The notes under the pieces were generated by a model. That model was not told the origin of the DNA, did no database searches, and saw nothing but the letters and a program-made list of their open reading frames with translations. The position numbers and the translations under genes were made by a program. Source: Scleromatobacter sp039920745 (GTDB lineage: Bacteria; Pseudomonadota; Gammaproteobacteria; Burkholderiales; Burkholderiaceae_C). Taken from it: a stretch of 64,000 bases of DNA. The stretch is from assembly GCA_039920745.1 (NCBI GenBank), contig JBDSDD010000026.1, positions 31,132-95,131 on the forward strand, read 5' to 3'. Below are positions 54,836 to 64,000 of this stretch, in pieces (positions within the stretch are counted from its first letter, which is position 1; each line of letters opens with the position of its first letter).

Positions 54836-55258
54836 ATGACTGAACGTACCCTCTCGATCATCAAGCCCGACGCCGTCGCCAAGAACGTCATCGGCCAAAT
54901 CGTCGCCCGCTTCGAAGGCGCTGGCCTCAAGGTCATCGCTGCGCGCCTGACCCAGCTGTCGCAAGCCGATGCCGAAGCGTTCTACGCCGTGCACAAGGCC
55001 CGTCCGTTCTTCAAGGACCTGGTCAGCTTCATGATCTCCGGCCCCGTGTTCGTCCAGGTGCTCGAAGGCGAAAGCGCCATCCTGAAGAACCGCGACCTGA
55101 TGGGCGCCACCGACCCGAAGAAGGCCGAGAAGGGCACGATCCGCGCCGACTTCGCCGATTCGATCGACGCGAATGCTGTCCACGGTTCGGACGCCGCCGA
55201 AACCGCCGCGAACGAAATCGCGTTCTTCTTCCCCGGCATGCAAATCCACTCGCGTTAA
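54836..55258 (+). CDS. ndk: Nucleoside-diphosphate kinase
   Basis: The 140-residue enzyme equilibrates nucleoside triphosphates through a phosphohistidine. It starts MTERTLSIIKPDAVAKNVIG. The phospho-His signature near residue 117 is NAVHGSDAAETAANEI. GGAG lies nine bases before the ATG. It heads the ndk-rlmN-pilF-rodZ-ispG-hisS-yfgM-bamB-der series; a hairpin lies between it and rlmN. Confidence 0.97.
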   Translation: MTERTLSIIKPDAVAKNVIGQIVARFEGAGLKVIAARLTQLSQADAEAFYAVHKARPFFKDLVSFMISGPVFVQVLEGESAILKNRDLMGATDPKKAEKGTIRADFADSIDANAVHGSDAAETAANEIAFFFPGMQIHSR

Positions 55259-55269
55259 TTCGCGTGTGA

Positions 55270-55290
55270 GACCCGAGCCTGGCTCGGGTC
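55270..55290 (+). terminator. Hairpin between ndk and rlmN
   Basis: A 9-bp stem GACCCGAGC/GCTCGGGTC with a 3-base loop lies 11 bases after the ndk stop and 18 bases before rlmN. It lacks a T tract, so it may tune rather than end transcription. Confidence 0.35.
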
Positions 55291-55308
55291 AACTGGAACT
55301 CAAGCGCG

Positions 55309-56472
55309 ATGACGACCCCACTCGATAACCTGCTCGACTTCGATCAAGCCGCCCTCAAGGCGTATTGCGAGCGCGTGGGTGAGAAGTCGTTCCGCGCGAC
55401 CCAGCTGTTCCGCTGGATCCACCATCGCGGCGTGGGCAACTTCGACGACATGTCCGACCTGGCGCGCTCGCTGCGCACGAAGCTGGCCGGTGTCGCGCAG
55501 GTGCGGCCGCTGTCCGTGACGGCCGACAAGGCCTCGGTCGACGGCACCCGCAAGTGGTTGTTCGACGTCGGCCAGGGCAATGCGATCGAGACGGTCTACA
55601 TCCCCGAAGACGATCGCGCCACGCTGTGCATCTCGTCCCAGGCCGGGTGCGCCGTCGGTTGCCGTTTCTGCTCCACCGGCCACCAGGGCTTCAGCCGCAA
55701 TCTCACCACGGGCGAGATCATCGGCCAGCTGTGGCACGCGGAGCACCGCATGAAGGCCGAACTGGGCCTGGGCGCCAACGAGCGTGCCATCAGCAACGTC
55801 GTCATGATGGGCATGGGCGAGCCGCTGCAGAACTACTCGCAGCTGGTGCCGGCCCTGCGCATGATGCTCGACGACCACGGCTACGGGCTGTCGCGCCGCC
55901 GCGTGACGGTGTCCACCTCCGGCGTCGTGCCGATGATCGACCGCCTGCGCGACGACTGCCCGGTGGCGCTCGCCGTATCGCTGCACGCCCCGGACGACGC
56001 GCTGCGCGACGTGCTGGTGCCGATCAACAAGAAATACCCGATCGACGAACTGCTGAGCGCCTGCGAGCGCTATCTCGACGCGGCCCCGCGCGACTTCATC
56101 ACGTTCGAATACTGCATGCTCGACGGGGTCAACGACACGCCGGCCCAGGCCCGCGCGCTCGTCAACCTCGTCAAGAACCGCCTGCCCGTCAAGTTCAACC
56201 TGATTCCGTTCAACCCGTTTCCCGAGTCGGGCTTGAAGCGCTCGTCCAATGCCCGGGTGCTGGCGTTCGGTGAAGTCCTGCTCGAAGCGGGCCTGGTCAC
56301 CACCATCCGCAAGACGCGCGGCGACGACATCGACGCCGCATGTGGTCAACTCGCAGGCGAGGTGCAGGACCGCACGGACGCGCAACGTCGCATGACGCGC
56401 TCGATCCCGATCATCGCGGCCGCGCCGTCCACACCGAACATGTCCGTCGTCCCTCCCACCCTCAAGCAGTGA
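55309..56472 (+). CDS. rlmN: Dual-specificity 23S rRNA/tRNA adenine-C2 methyltransferase
   Basis: The 387-residue radical-SAM enzyme methylates A2503 of 23S rRNA and A37 of some tRNAs. The Fe-S cluster Cys motif C-x3-C-x2-C is in QAGCAVGCRFCSTGHQG near residue 115. The mechanistic C-terminal Cys is in DIDAACGQLAGE. MMGMGEPLQNYSQL and ISLHAPDD-like VSLHAPDDALRD are conserved. The ATG at 55309 fits the spacing after ndk. Confidence 0.97.
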   Translation: MTTPLDNLLDFDQAALKAYCERVGEKSFRATQLFRWIHHRGVGNFDDMSDLARSLRTKLAGVAQVRPLSVTADKASVDGTRKWLFDVGQGNAIETVYIPEDDRATLCISSQAGCAVGCRFCSTGHQGFSRNLTTGEIIGQLWHAEHRMKAELGLGANERAISNVVMMGMGEPLQNYSQLVPALRMMLDDHGYGLSRRRVTVSTSGVVPMIDRLRDDCPVALAVSLHAPDDALRDVLVPINKKYPIDELLSACERYLDAAPRDFITFEYCMLDGVNDTPAQARALVNLVKNRLPVKFNLIPFNPFPESGLKRSSNARVLAFGEVLLEAGLVTTIRKTRGDDIDAACGQLAGEVQDRTDAQRRMTRSIPIIAAAPSTPNMSVVPPTLKQ

Positions 56473-56483
56473 GTCACCATCGC

Positions 56484-57326
56484 ATGCATCTCGTCCCCGG
56501 GCTAGCAAGATCGACGCGTTGGATGAGAGCTGCCCTCGCGGCGGCGGGCCTGTTGACGGGGCTTGCAGGCTGCGTGACTGACGGCGGGCCGGTGCAGCAC
56601 CCGCACCGGGGCGACGACAAGGACCTCACCACGGCGTCCGACCAGACCAACGGCGACCGCCTGTCCAACACGCGCATGGAGCTCGCGGCTGCCTACCTGG
56701 GCCGCAACCAGCCCACAGACGCGCTGGACCAGGTCAAGCAGGCGTTGCAGGCCAAGCCTGACAATCCCGCCGCCTATGGCCTGCGCGGGCTCATCTACGC
56801 CGCGCTCGGCGACAACGAGAAGGCCGACGAGAGCTTCCACCGCGCGATGCAACTGGCGCCGCACGATGCCGACCTGGTGCACAACTACGGCTGGTACCTG
56901 TGCCAGACGCGCCGCTTCGCGGAGGCCGACGCCGAATTCTCCCGTGCGATCGCCGAGCCGGGCTATCGCTCGGTGTCGCGCACGATGCTCGTCGAAGGCA
57001 TCTGCCAGGGTCGCGCCGGCAAGCCACAGGATGCCGAGCGCACGCTGTCGCGCGCCTACGAGCTCGACCCCGCGAACCCGACGATTGCGGTCAACCTGGC
57101 CGAGGTTCTCTATCGCAACGGCCAGTTCGAGCGCGCGCGCTTCTACATCCGCCGCGTCAACAACAAGCAGGAACTGGCGAGCGCGCAGACGCTCTGGCTG
57201 GCGGCCCGGATCGAGCACCGGCTCGGCCAGGACGAACAAGCCAACGCCATGGGAGCCCAACTTCGCAATCGCTTCCCGCAATCGCAGGAAGTCTTGCAGT
57301 TCGAAAAGGGCAAGTTCGATGAATGA
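56484..57326 (+). CDS. pilF: Type IV pilus assembly lipoprotein PilF/PilW (TPR)
   Basis: This TPR lipoprotein (280 residues) acts as a pilotin for the PilQ secretin. The signal peptide ends in the lipobox LAGC (Cys30). TPR units follow, for example RMELAAAYLGRNQPTDALDQ, AAYGLRGLIYAALGDNEKAD and DADLVHNYGWYLCQTRRFAE. The position between rlmN and rodZ is the classic place for pilF. Its stop overlaps the rodZ start by 8 bases. Start ATG 56484 gives MHLVPGLARS. Confidence 0.9.
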   Translation: MHLVPGLARSTRWMRAALAAAGLLTGLAGCVTDGGPVQHPHRGDDKDLTTASDQTNGDRLSNTRMELAAAYLGRNQPTDALDQVKQALQAKPDNPAAYGLRGLIYAALGDNEKADESFHRAMQLAPHDADLVHNYGWYLCQTRRFAEADAEFSRAIAEPGYRSVSRTMLVEGICQGRAGKPQDAERTLSRAYELDPANPTIAVNLAEVLYRNGQFERARFYIRRVNNKQELASAQTLWLAARIEHRLGQDEQANAMGAQLRNRFPQSQEVLQFEKGKFDE

Positions 57327-58329
57327 CGAGTCGACGCCGGAGCCGACGCCTGCCGACGCTTCCTCGCACCCCCCCGCCGAGGCGCACGCCGCTGACGCCG
57401 CCAGCCGCTCCGGCCCGGACACGGAGCCGCAGACCGCTTCGCAGTTCGATCCGCACAGCGCCGGCGGCATCATCCGCAGTGCGCGCCAGGCCCAGGGCAT
57501 CGACCTGGCCTCGCTGGCCGCGATGCTCAAGATCCCGCTGCGTCGACTCGAGGCGCTGGAGAACGGTCGCCACGAGGAGTTGCAAGGCCCGACCTTCGAG
57601 CGCGCGCTCGCGCAGGCCGCCTGCCGCGTGCTCAAGGTCGACCCGAAGCCGGTGCTGGCGCTGCTGCCGGCCAACGAGCGCAACACGCTCGAGCGGGTCA
57701 CCGAAGGCATCAACACGCCGTTTCGCGATGGCCAGGGCAGCCGCGGCTTCGAGCTGCCGACGCTGGTGCGCCCGGCGGTGATCATCGTCGTGCTGCTGGT
57801 GGTGGGCACGATCGCGCTGCTGGCGATGCCCGACAGCTGGGTCGCGCGCGTCACGCGTCCGTTCACGGGCGGCCCGGCCGCCAGCGCGCCGGCAGAATCG
57901 ACGGCGTCCAGTGCTGCGTCGGGCATGAGCACGGTGCCGGTCGAGCTCCCTGGCGCCAGCGCCGCGGCGTCGGTGGCGCCGACGTCCGCGCGGGCCGCGG
58001 CGCCGTCGGCCGTCCCGCTGTCGGCGGCGGCCGTCTCGGCCACGGCCGCTCAAGGCATCGACGAGGTGCTGGCCCACGTGGCGGCGGCGCCCAACATTCC
58101 GCTGCAGGTCAATGCCAGCGCCGATTCCTGGGTCGAGGTCGTCGACGCGCAGGGGCATTCGTTGTTGTCGCGTACCGTCGTCGCTGGCGAGTCCGTCGGC
58201 CTCGACGGTGCGTTGCCGATGCGCGTCAAGATCGGCAACGCGAAGGGCACGCATCTCAAGCTGCGCGGCGACAATGTGGACCTGACGCCCTGGACGCACG
58301 ACAACATCGCGCGTGTCGAGCTGAAATGA
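57319..58329 (+). CDS. rodZ: RodZ-like helix-turn-helix/DUF4115 cytoskeletal protein
   Basis: The 336-residue bitopic protein would link MreB to the cell-wall elongation machinery. The N-terminal Pro/Ala-rich stretch is followed by an HTH_25 domain (GGIIRSARQAQGIDLASLAA, then LEALENGRHEELQGPTFERA). One transmembrane helix lies near residue 155 (VIIVVLLVVGTIALLAM), followed by an Ala/Ser/Pro-rich periplasmic linker. The C-terminal DUF4115 beta domain has DSWVEVVDAQGHSLLSRTV. It overlaps pilF upstream and ispG downstream. Confidence 0.9.
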   Translation: MNDESTPEPTPADASSHPPAEAHAADAASRSGPDTEPQTASQFDPHSAGGIIRSARQAQGIDLASLAAMLKIPLRRLEALENGRHEELQGPTFERALAQAACRVLKVDPKPVLALLPANERNTLERVTEGINTPFRDGQGSRGFELPTLVRPAVIIVVLLVVGTIALLAMPDSWVARVTRPFTGGPAASAPAESTASSAASGMSTVPVELPGASAAASVAPTSARAAAPSAVPLSAAAVSATAAQGIDEVLAHVAAAPNIPLQVNASADSWVEVVDAQGHSLLSRTVVAGESVGLDGALPMRVKIGNAKGTHLKLRGDNVDLTPWTHDNIARVELK

Positions 58330-59657
58330 TTCCCCGACAAGCTCAAGCCATGACCGATTCCAACCTGCCCATCCCCGACGCCAGCACGCTGCTGGACGGC
58401 GAGCCCATCGCCGAGGTCGCGCCCGCCGCGCGCCGCTCGCGCCAGGCGCGCGTAGTGTGGGGCAGCAACATCGTCACGGTGGGCGGCGACGCGCCCGTGC
58501 GCGTGCAGTCCATGACCAACACCGACACGGTGCAGGTGATCGAGACGGCGATCCAGGTCAAGGAACTGGCGCTGGCCGGCTCCGAGATGGTGCGCATCAC
58601 GGTCAACACGCCAGAAGCGGCGGCCGCGGTGCCGCACATCCGCGACCAGCTCGACCGCATGAACATCAACGTGCCGCTGGTGGGGGACTTCCACTACAAC
58701 GGCCACCGCCTGCTCACCGAGTACCCGGCCTGCGCCGAGGCGCTGTCGAAGTACCGCATCAACCCGGGCAATGTCGGCCGCGGCGAGAAGGGCGATCGGC
58801 AGTTCGCACAGATGATCGAAGTGGCCTGCAAGCACGACAAGCCGGTGCGCATCGGCGTCAACTGGGGCAGCCTCGACCAGGAGCTGCTCAAGGCGCTGAT
58901 GGACGCCAACGCGAAGCGTTCCAGGCCCTGGGAGCTCAAGCAGATCATGTACGAGGCGCTGGTGCGCTCGGCGCTCGAGTCGGCCGAGGCCGCGCGCAAC
59001 ATCGGCCTGGACCCGAACCAGATCCTGCTCAGCTGCAAGATGAGTGCGGTGCAGGACCTGATCTCCGTCTACCGCGGCTTGGCCAAGCGCACGGACCACG
59101 CGCTGCACCTGGGCCTGACCGAAGCCGGCATGGGCGCCAAAGGCACGGTGGCCTCGGCCACGGCGCTGGCCGTGCTGCTGCAGGACGGCATCGGCGACAC
59201 GATCCGCGTCTCGCTCACCCCGCAGCCGGGCGAAGCCCGCACGCAGGAGGTGGTGGTGGCGCTCGAGATCCTGCAGTCGCTGGGCCTGCGCCACTTCAAC
59301 CCCAGCGTCACGGCCTGTCCGGGCTGCGGTCGCACCACCAGCACCGTGTTCCAGGACCTGACCAAGCAGATCGACGACTTCCTGCGCTCGCAGATGCCCG
59401 TGTGGCGCGACCGCTTCCCCGGCGTCGAAGGCATGAAGGTGGCCGTGATGGGCTGCATCGTCAACGGCCCCGGCGAGAGCAAGCACGCCGACATCGGCAT
59501 CAGCCTGCCCGGCACCGGCGAAGCCCCGTCCGCGCCCGTCTACATCGACGGCGAACGCGTGCTGACGCTGCGCGGCGACAACATCGCCGGCGAATTCCGG
59601 GCGATCGTCGAGCAGTACATAGAGCGACGCTACGGCGCGGTCACTGCGGCGCATTGA
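58326..59657 (+). CDS. ispG: 4-hydroxy-3-methylbut-2-enyl diphosphate synthase
   Basis: The Fe-S enzyme catalyses the sixth step of the MEP isoprenoid pathway. It ultimately feeds farnesyl diphosphate to the hpn genes and undecaprenyl phosphate to the cell wall. The TIM-barrel domain opens with SNIVTVGGDAPVRVQSMTNT. The C-terminal 4Fe-4S domain has Cys residues in TACPGCGRTTS and GCIVNGPGESKHADIG. The ATG at 58326 overlaps the rodZ stop (ATGA); a second ATG at 58350 (MTDSNLPIP) is equally possible. Confidence 0.96.
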   Translation: MIPRQAQAMTDSNLPIPDASTLLDGEPIAEVAPAARRSRQARVVWGSNIVTVGGDAPVRVQSMTNTDTVQVIETAIQVKELALAGSEMVRITVNTPEAAAAVPHIRDQLDRMNINVPLVGDFHYNGHRLLTEYPACAEALSKYRINPGNVGRGEKGDRQFAQMIEVACKHDKPVRIGVNWGSLDQELLKALMDANAKRSRPWELKQIMYEALVRSALESAEAARNIGLDPNQILLSCKMSAVQDLISVYRGLAKRTDHALHLGLTEAGMGAKGTVASATALAVLLQDGIGDTIRVSLTPQPGEARTQEVVVALEILQSLGLRHFNPSVTACPGCGRTTSTVFQDLTKQIDDFLRSQMPVWRDRFPGVEGMKVAVMGCIVNGPGESKHADIGISLPGTGEAPSAPVYIDGERVLTLRGDNIAGEFRAIVEQYIERRYGAVTAAH

Positions 59658-59734
59658 CGCTGCGTCCGCTCCTTCCGCCGACCTTTCCAATTCTTTACGC
59701 GGCCGCGCAACGGGCCGCTTGATCCCCATTGCCC

Positions 59735-61063
59735 ATGGCTGAAAAACTGCGTGCCGTCAAAGGCATGAACGACATCTTCCCGGCCTCGGTTCCGCGCAAG
59801 GCGGACGATGTGCTGCCCACCTCCAATCTTTGGCAGTGGTTCGAAGCCACCGCGCGCTCGGTGCTGCAGCGCTACGGCTACCAGAACCTGATGACGCCGA
59901 TCGTCGAGCCGACCGCCCTGTTCGTGCGTGGCATCGGCGCGGTGACCGACATCGTCGAGAAGGAGATGTATTCCTTCGAGGACTCGATGAACGGCGACAA
60001 GCTCACGCTGCGCCCCGAGTTCACCGCCGGCATCGTGCGCGCCATCATCGAGCACAACGCGCTCTACAACGGTCCGCTGCGCCTGTGGTCCATGGGCCCG
60101 CTTTTCCGCCATGAACGCCCGCAGAAGGGGCGCTATCGCCAGTTCCACCAAATGGACGTCGAGGCCATGGGCTTCGCCGGCCCGGACGTCGACGCCGAAC
60201 AGATCCTGCTCACGCGCACGCTGCTGCGCGAGCTGGGCCTGAAGGAAGGCGAGCACATCCGCCTCGAGATCAACAGCCTGGGCCAGCCCGCGGAGCGCGC
60301 GGCACACCGTGCTGCCCTGGTCACGTACTTCGACACCAACGCGGCCCTGCTCGACGAGGATTCGCAACGCCGCCTGCTGACCAACCCGCTGCGCATCCTG
60401 GACAGCAAGAATCCGGCGATGCAGGTGATGATCGACGCGGCGCCCAAGCTGATGGAATTCCTCGGCGCGGAGACGATGGCGCACTTCGATGCCGTGCGCG
60501 CCGTGCTCGACGCCGTCGGCCTCGAGTACCGCGTCAACACGCGCTTGGTGCGCGGCCTGGACTACTACAACCTCACCGTTTTCGAGTGGATCACCGACCA
60601 GCTCGGCTCCCAGGGCACGGTGTGCGGTGGCGGCCGCTACGACGGCCTGATCGAACAGCTCGGTGGCAAGCCGGCGCCCGCCGTTGGCTGGGGCTTGGGC
60701 ATCGAACGCCTGTTGTTGCTGCTCGAAGCCGTGGGGATCGCGCCGCCGGACCAAGCACCTGACGTCTACGCCGTCGTCGGCAGCGACGAGGCGCGCGTGC
60801 CGGCGATGGTCGCGGCCGAGGCCTTGCGCGGGGCGGGCGTGTCGGTGGTTCAGCACGCCCAGGGCGCGGAAGGCCTGGCCAGCGTCAAGTCGCAGTTCAA
60901 GAAGGCCAATGCCAGCGGCGCGCGGTTCGCGCTCGTGTTCGGGACTGAGGAACTTGCACGCGGTGTCGTGGGTCTGAAGTCGCTGCGCGGTGGCGAATCC
61001 GCCCAGGTCGAACGCCCCTTGAACGACGTCGCGGCATGGGCTGCGGAGCTGCTCAACGCATAA
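59735..61063 (+). CDS. hisS: Histidine--tRNA ligase
   Basis: The 442-residue class II aminoacyl-tRNA synthetase. Motif 2 is seen in MGPLFRHERPQKGRYRQFHQ. The histidine-specific motifs are RLVRGLDYYNLTVFEW and CGGGRYDGLIEQLGG. Motif 3 is GWGLGIERLLLLL. The anticodon-binding domain forms the last 100 residues. The start is ATG 59735 (MAEKLRAVKG); the TTG two codons upstream is unlikely. A 7-bp hairpin follows its stop. Confidence 0.97.
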   Translation: MAEKLRAVKGMNDIFPASVPRKADDVLPTSNLWQWFEATARSVLQRYGYQNLMTPIVEPTALFVRGIGAVTDIVEKEMYSFEDSMNGDKLTLRPEFTAGIVRAIIEHNALYNGPLRLWSMGPLFRHERPQKGRYRQFHQMDVEAMGFAGPDVDAEQILLTRTLLRELGLKEGEHIRLEINSLGQPAERAAHRAALVTYFDTNAALLDEDSQRRLLTNPLRILDSKNPAMQVMIDAAPKLMEFLGAETMAHFDAVRAVLDAVGLEYRVNTRLVRGLDYYNLTVFEWITDQLGSQGTVCGGGRYDGLIEQLGGKPAPAVGWGLGIERLLLLLEAVGIAPPDQAPDVYAVVGSDEARVPAMVAAEALRGAGVSVVQHAQGAEGLASVKSQFKKANASGARFALVFGTEELARGVVGLKSLRGGESAQVERPLNDVAAWAAELLNA

Positions 61064-61072
61064 TCGAGGATT

Positions 61073-61090
61073 GGCCCGATTGTTCGGGCC
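61073..61090 (+). terminator. Hairpin between hisS and yfgM
   Basis: The stem GGCCCGA/TCGGGCC with a 4-base loop lies 9 bases after the hisS stop. No T tract follows, so read-through into yfgM is likely. Confidence 0.3.
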
Positions 61091-61156
61091 CGCCTCTCTT
61101 CGTCCGCGGCGACTTATCCGCGGGCAATTACCCGATTCACGACAGACCGATTCCCG

Positions 61157-61837
61157 ATGGCACAACAACTCGATCTCCAGGAACAAGAACAGGTCGACGC
61201 CCTCAAGGCGTACTGGGCCAAGTACGGCAACCTGATCATGTGGGCGGTCACGTTGGTGCTGGCCGCCTTCGCAGGCTGGAGCTGGTGGACGAAGCTCGAC
61301 CGCGACAAGGCGGGCGCCGCCAGCACGCTGTACGGCGAGCTGCAGGCGGCCGCCGACGCCGGTGACCCGAAGCGAGCCGCCCAGATCTTCGGCGACATGC
61401 AGTCCAAGGCGCCCAAGACCACCTACACGCAGCTGGGCGCGTTGCTGCTGGCCAAGACGCAGTCCGACAAGGGCGACGCCGTCAACGCCAGCGCCAACCT
61501 GCAATGGGTCGCCGACAACGGCAACGACGAGAATGCCGCGGTCGCCCATCTGCGCCTGGCCGGCCTGCTGGCCGATGCCAAGAAGTACGACGACGCCTTG
61601 AAGCAGCTCGCGCTGGTCAAGCCGACGTCGTTCGCGGCGCTGGTCTCCGACCGCCGCGGCGACATCGAGCTGGCCCAAGGGCAGAAGGACGCCGCCACCA
61701 AGGCCTACAAGGCGGCCTACGACGGCCTGCCGGCCACCACGCAGTACCGCCTGCTGGTCGAAGCCAAGCTGACGAAGCTGGGCGCCGCCCCGGCCGCCTC
61801 GGCCGCCTCTGGCACCGCCTCGGGAGCCGCGCAATGA
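61157..61837 (+). CDS. yfgM: YfgM-like ancillary SecYEG translocon subunit (TPR)
   Basis: The 226-residue single-pass membrane protein has a short cytosolic N-terminus (MAQQLDLQEQEQVDALKAYW), a transmembrane helix (NLIMWAVTLVLAAFAGWSWW) and a periplasmic TPR-like domain (AAVAHLRLAGLLADAKKYDD). In E. coli YfgM associates with SecYEG and PpiD. The position between hisS and bamB is the standard one. It ends in an ATGA overlap with bamB. Confidence 0.9.
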   Translation: MAQQLDLQEQEQVDALKAYWAKYGNLIMWAVTLVLAAFAGWSWWTKLDRDKAGAASTLYGELQAAADAGDPKRAAQIFGDMQSKAPKTTYTQLGALLLAKTQSDKGDAVNASANLQWVADNGNDENAAVAHLRLAGLLADAKKYDDALKQLALVKPTSFAALVSDRRGDIELAQGQKDAATKAYKAAYDGLPATTQYRLLVEAKLTKLGAAPAASAASGTASGAAQ

Positions 61838-63006
61838 GCGCCTTTCTGAAGGCTCGTTCGCTGGCGACGCTGGCCCTCTCGGCCACGCTCGCCGCGACGG
61901 CGTTGCTGGCCGGCTGCGCCGACGACGTCGCCAAGCCGACGCCGCTGGAGCCGCTGGAAGCCAAGATCGCCGGCCACGAGGTCTGGAAGCTGAGCCTGGC
62001 CAGCTTCGGCTCGCTGAGTGCGCTGGCCGGCAACGCCGGCTTCGGCCCGCAGGGCGTGACCGCGTCCGGCAACAACTTCGTGATCGCCGCGCTCAACGGC
62101 GCGCTGGTTTCGGTCGACGCCGACAGCGGCAAGGAAAACTGGCGCGCGGACGCGGGCGGACGACTGTCCACCGGCATCGGCACCGACGGCCGCTACAGCG
62201 CGGTCGTCACGCGTGATGGCGACCTGGTGACGCTGGACGGCGGCAAGATCATCTGGCGCCAGCACCTGGGCAGCGCAGTCGTCACCGCGCCGTTCGTGGC
62301 CGGCGAGCGCGTGTTCGTGCTGGGCGTCGACCGCTCGGTGCAGGCCTTCGACGCACTCGATGGCCACAAGCTGTGGGTCTACGCCCGAGCTGGTGACGCC
62401 CTGACGCTGTCGCAGGCCGGCGTGCTGACCTCCTGGCAGGACACGCTGCTGTTCGGCCTGGGCGCACGCCTGACCGCGCTCGATCCGATCAAGGGCACGG
62501 TTCGCTGGGAAGTGCCGGTGGCCGCGCCGCGTGGCACCAACGAGGTCGAGCGTCTCGCCGACCTGGTCGGCCCGGCTGCCCGCGTGGGCAGCGTCTACTG
62601 CATCCGTGCGTTCCAGAACGGCATCGGCTGCATCGATGCCGAGCGCGTCACCGCGCTGTGGTCGATCAACCTCGGAGGTGGGCAGTCGATCGGCGCCGAC
62701 CAGGACTTCGTGTTCGCCGGCGACGCCAGCGACCGCCTGAGCGCTCGCCGCCGCGCCAACGGCGAGTCGGTGTGGCTCAGCGACAAGTTCCAGAACCGCC
62801 ACCTGAGCGGCATGTTGTCCATCGGCAAGGTGCTCGTGTTCGGCGACCTCGAAGGCTACGTCCACTTTCTCGACCGTGCCACCGGCGCGCCGCTGCTGCG
62901 CCTGCCCACCAACGGCTCGGCGATCGTCGGTTCGCCGGTGCGCGCCGGCAACACGCTGGCCGTGACGACGCATGACGGCTCCGTCTACGCGTTCCGTCCG
63001 GAATGA
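61834..63006 (+). CDS. bamB: Outer-membrane protein assembly factor BamB (lipoprotein, beta-propeller)
   Basis: The 390-residue lipoprotein of the BAM complex has a lipobox LLAGC (Cys28). It then has PQQ-like beta-propeller repeats, visible as GALVSVDADSGKENWRADAG, RSVQAFDALDGHKLWVYARA and ARLTALDPIKGTVRWEVPVA. The start ATG 61834 overlaps the yfgM stop. Together with bamD at 49 kb, two BAM lipoprotein genes lie in this window. Confidence 0.95.
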   Translation: MSAFLKARSLATLALSATLAATALLAGCADDVAKPTPLEPLEAKIAGHEVWKLSLASFGSLSALAGNAGFGPQGVTASGNNFVIAALNGALVSVDADSGKENWRADAGGRLSTGIGTDGRYSAVVTRDGDLVTLDGGKIIWRQHLGSAVVTAPFVAGERVFVLGVDRSVQAFDALDGHKLWVYARAGDALTLSQAGVLTSWQDTLLFGLGARLTALDPIKGTVRWEVPVAAPRGTNEVERLADLVGPAARVGSVYCIRAFQNGIGCIDAERVTALWSINLGGGQSIGADQDFVFAGDASDRLSARRRANGESVWLSDKFQNRHLSGMLSIGKVLVFGDLEGYVHFLDRATGAPLLRLPTNGSAIVGSPVRAGNTLAVTTHDGSVYAFRPE

Positions 63007-63040
63007 GCGGCTTGAAGCGAACGACCAGGAGACTTTCCGC

Positions 63041-64000
<960 letters not shown>

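Overview
The window is a continuous stretch of chromosomal core genome from a high-GC betaproteobacterium of the order Burkholderiales. The Rubrivivax/Leptothrix/Roseateles side of the order is my best guess. This rests on gene order (ilvN-ilvC-pssA-leuA; tRNA-Leu-tig-clpP-clpX-lon; sucA-sucB-lpdA-zapE; divergent bamD/rluD; ndk-rlmN-pilF-rodZ-ispG-hisS-yfgM-bamB-der), on the squalene/hopanoid genes hpnCDE, and on a sucA leader with the architecture of the Burkholderiales sucA RNA motif. I see no insertion sequence, prophage, CRISPR array or replication origin.

Layout. 1-4.5 kb: branched-chain amino acid genes (ilvN end, ilvC, leuA) interrupted by pssA, with a candidate leader-peptide attenuator before leuA. 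4.9-7 kb: a penicillin-binding endopeptidase convergent with an IclR-type regulator. 7-10.1 kb: hpnE, hpnD and hpnC on the minus strand. 10.2-14.6 kb: an RND efflux pair behind a promoter overlapped by a perfect palindrome. 14.7-21.3 kb: tRNA-Leu, tig, clpP, clpX, lon, tRNA-Gly and tRNA-Cys, with sigma-32-like promoters before clpP and lon. 21.4-29.8 kb: an accessory-flavoured stretch with umuDC, an S1/P1 nuclease, a transglutaminase-like membrane protein, a GNAT protein, tRNA-Leu, an HNH protein and murI. 29.9-34.5 kb: etfB-etfA, a DmdC-type acyl-CoA dehydrogenase and a nitronate monooxygenase. 35-42 kb: 2-oxoglutarate dehydrogenase genes and zapE. 42-46.8 kb: a Ni/Co permease, a wrecked TonB-dependent receptor, an Amt channel and a PP2C phosphatase. 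46.8-51 kb: a DUF465 protein, a DinG/YoaA helicase, bamD and rluD. 51.4-64 kb: scpB-rluB, then the ndk-to-der series, with der running off the end.

Most of the window is housekeeping. The parts that repay a second look are few. The UmuD homologue has lost both protease dyad residues and the Cys-Gly cleavage site, yet keeps a LexA box, which sits on its own start codon. The leuA gene follows a possibly leaderless 19-codon reading frame containing rare leucine codons and then a terminator-like hairpin. The TonB receptor carries visible deletion scars beside an intact metal permease. GC-rich intergenic repeats recur within a few bases of stop codons. Two unrelated palindromes precede etfBA. All assignments are from reading the sequence and from family knowledge; no database search was run.
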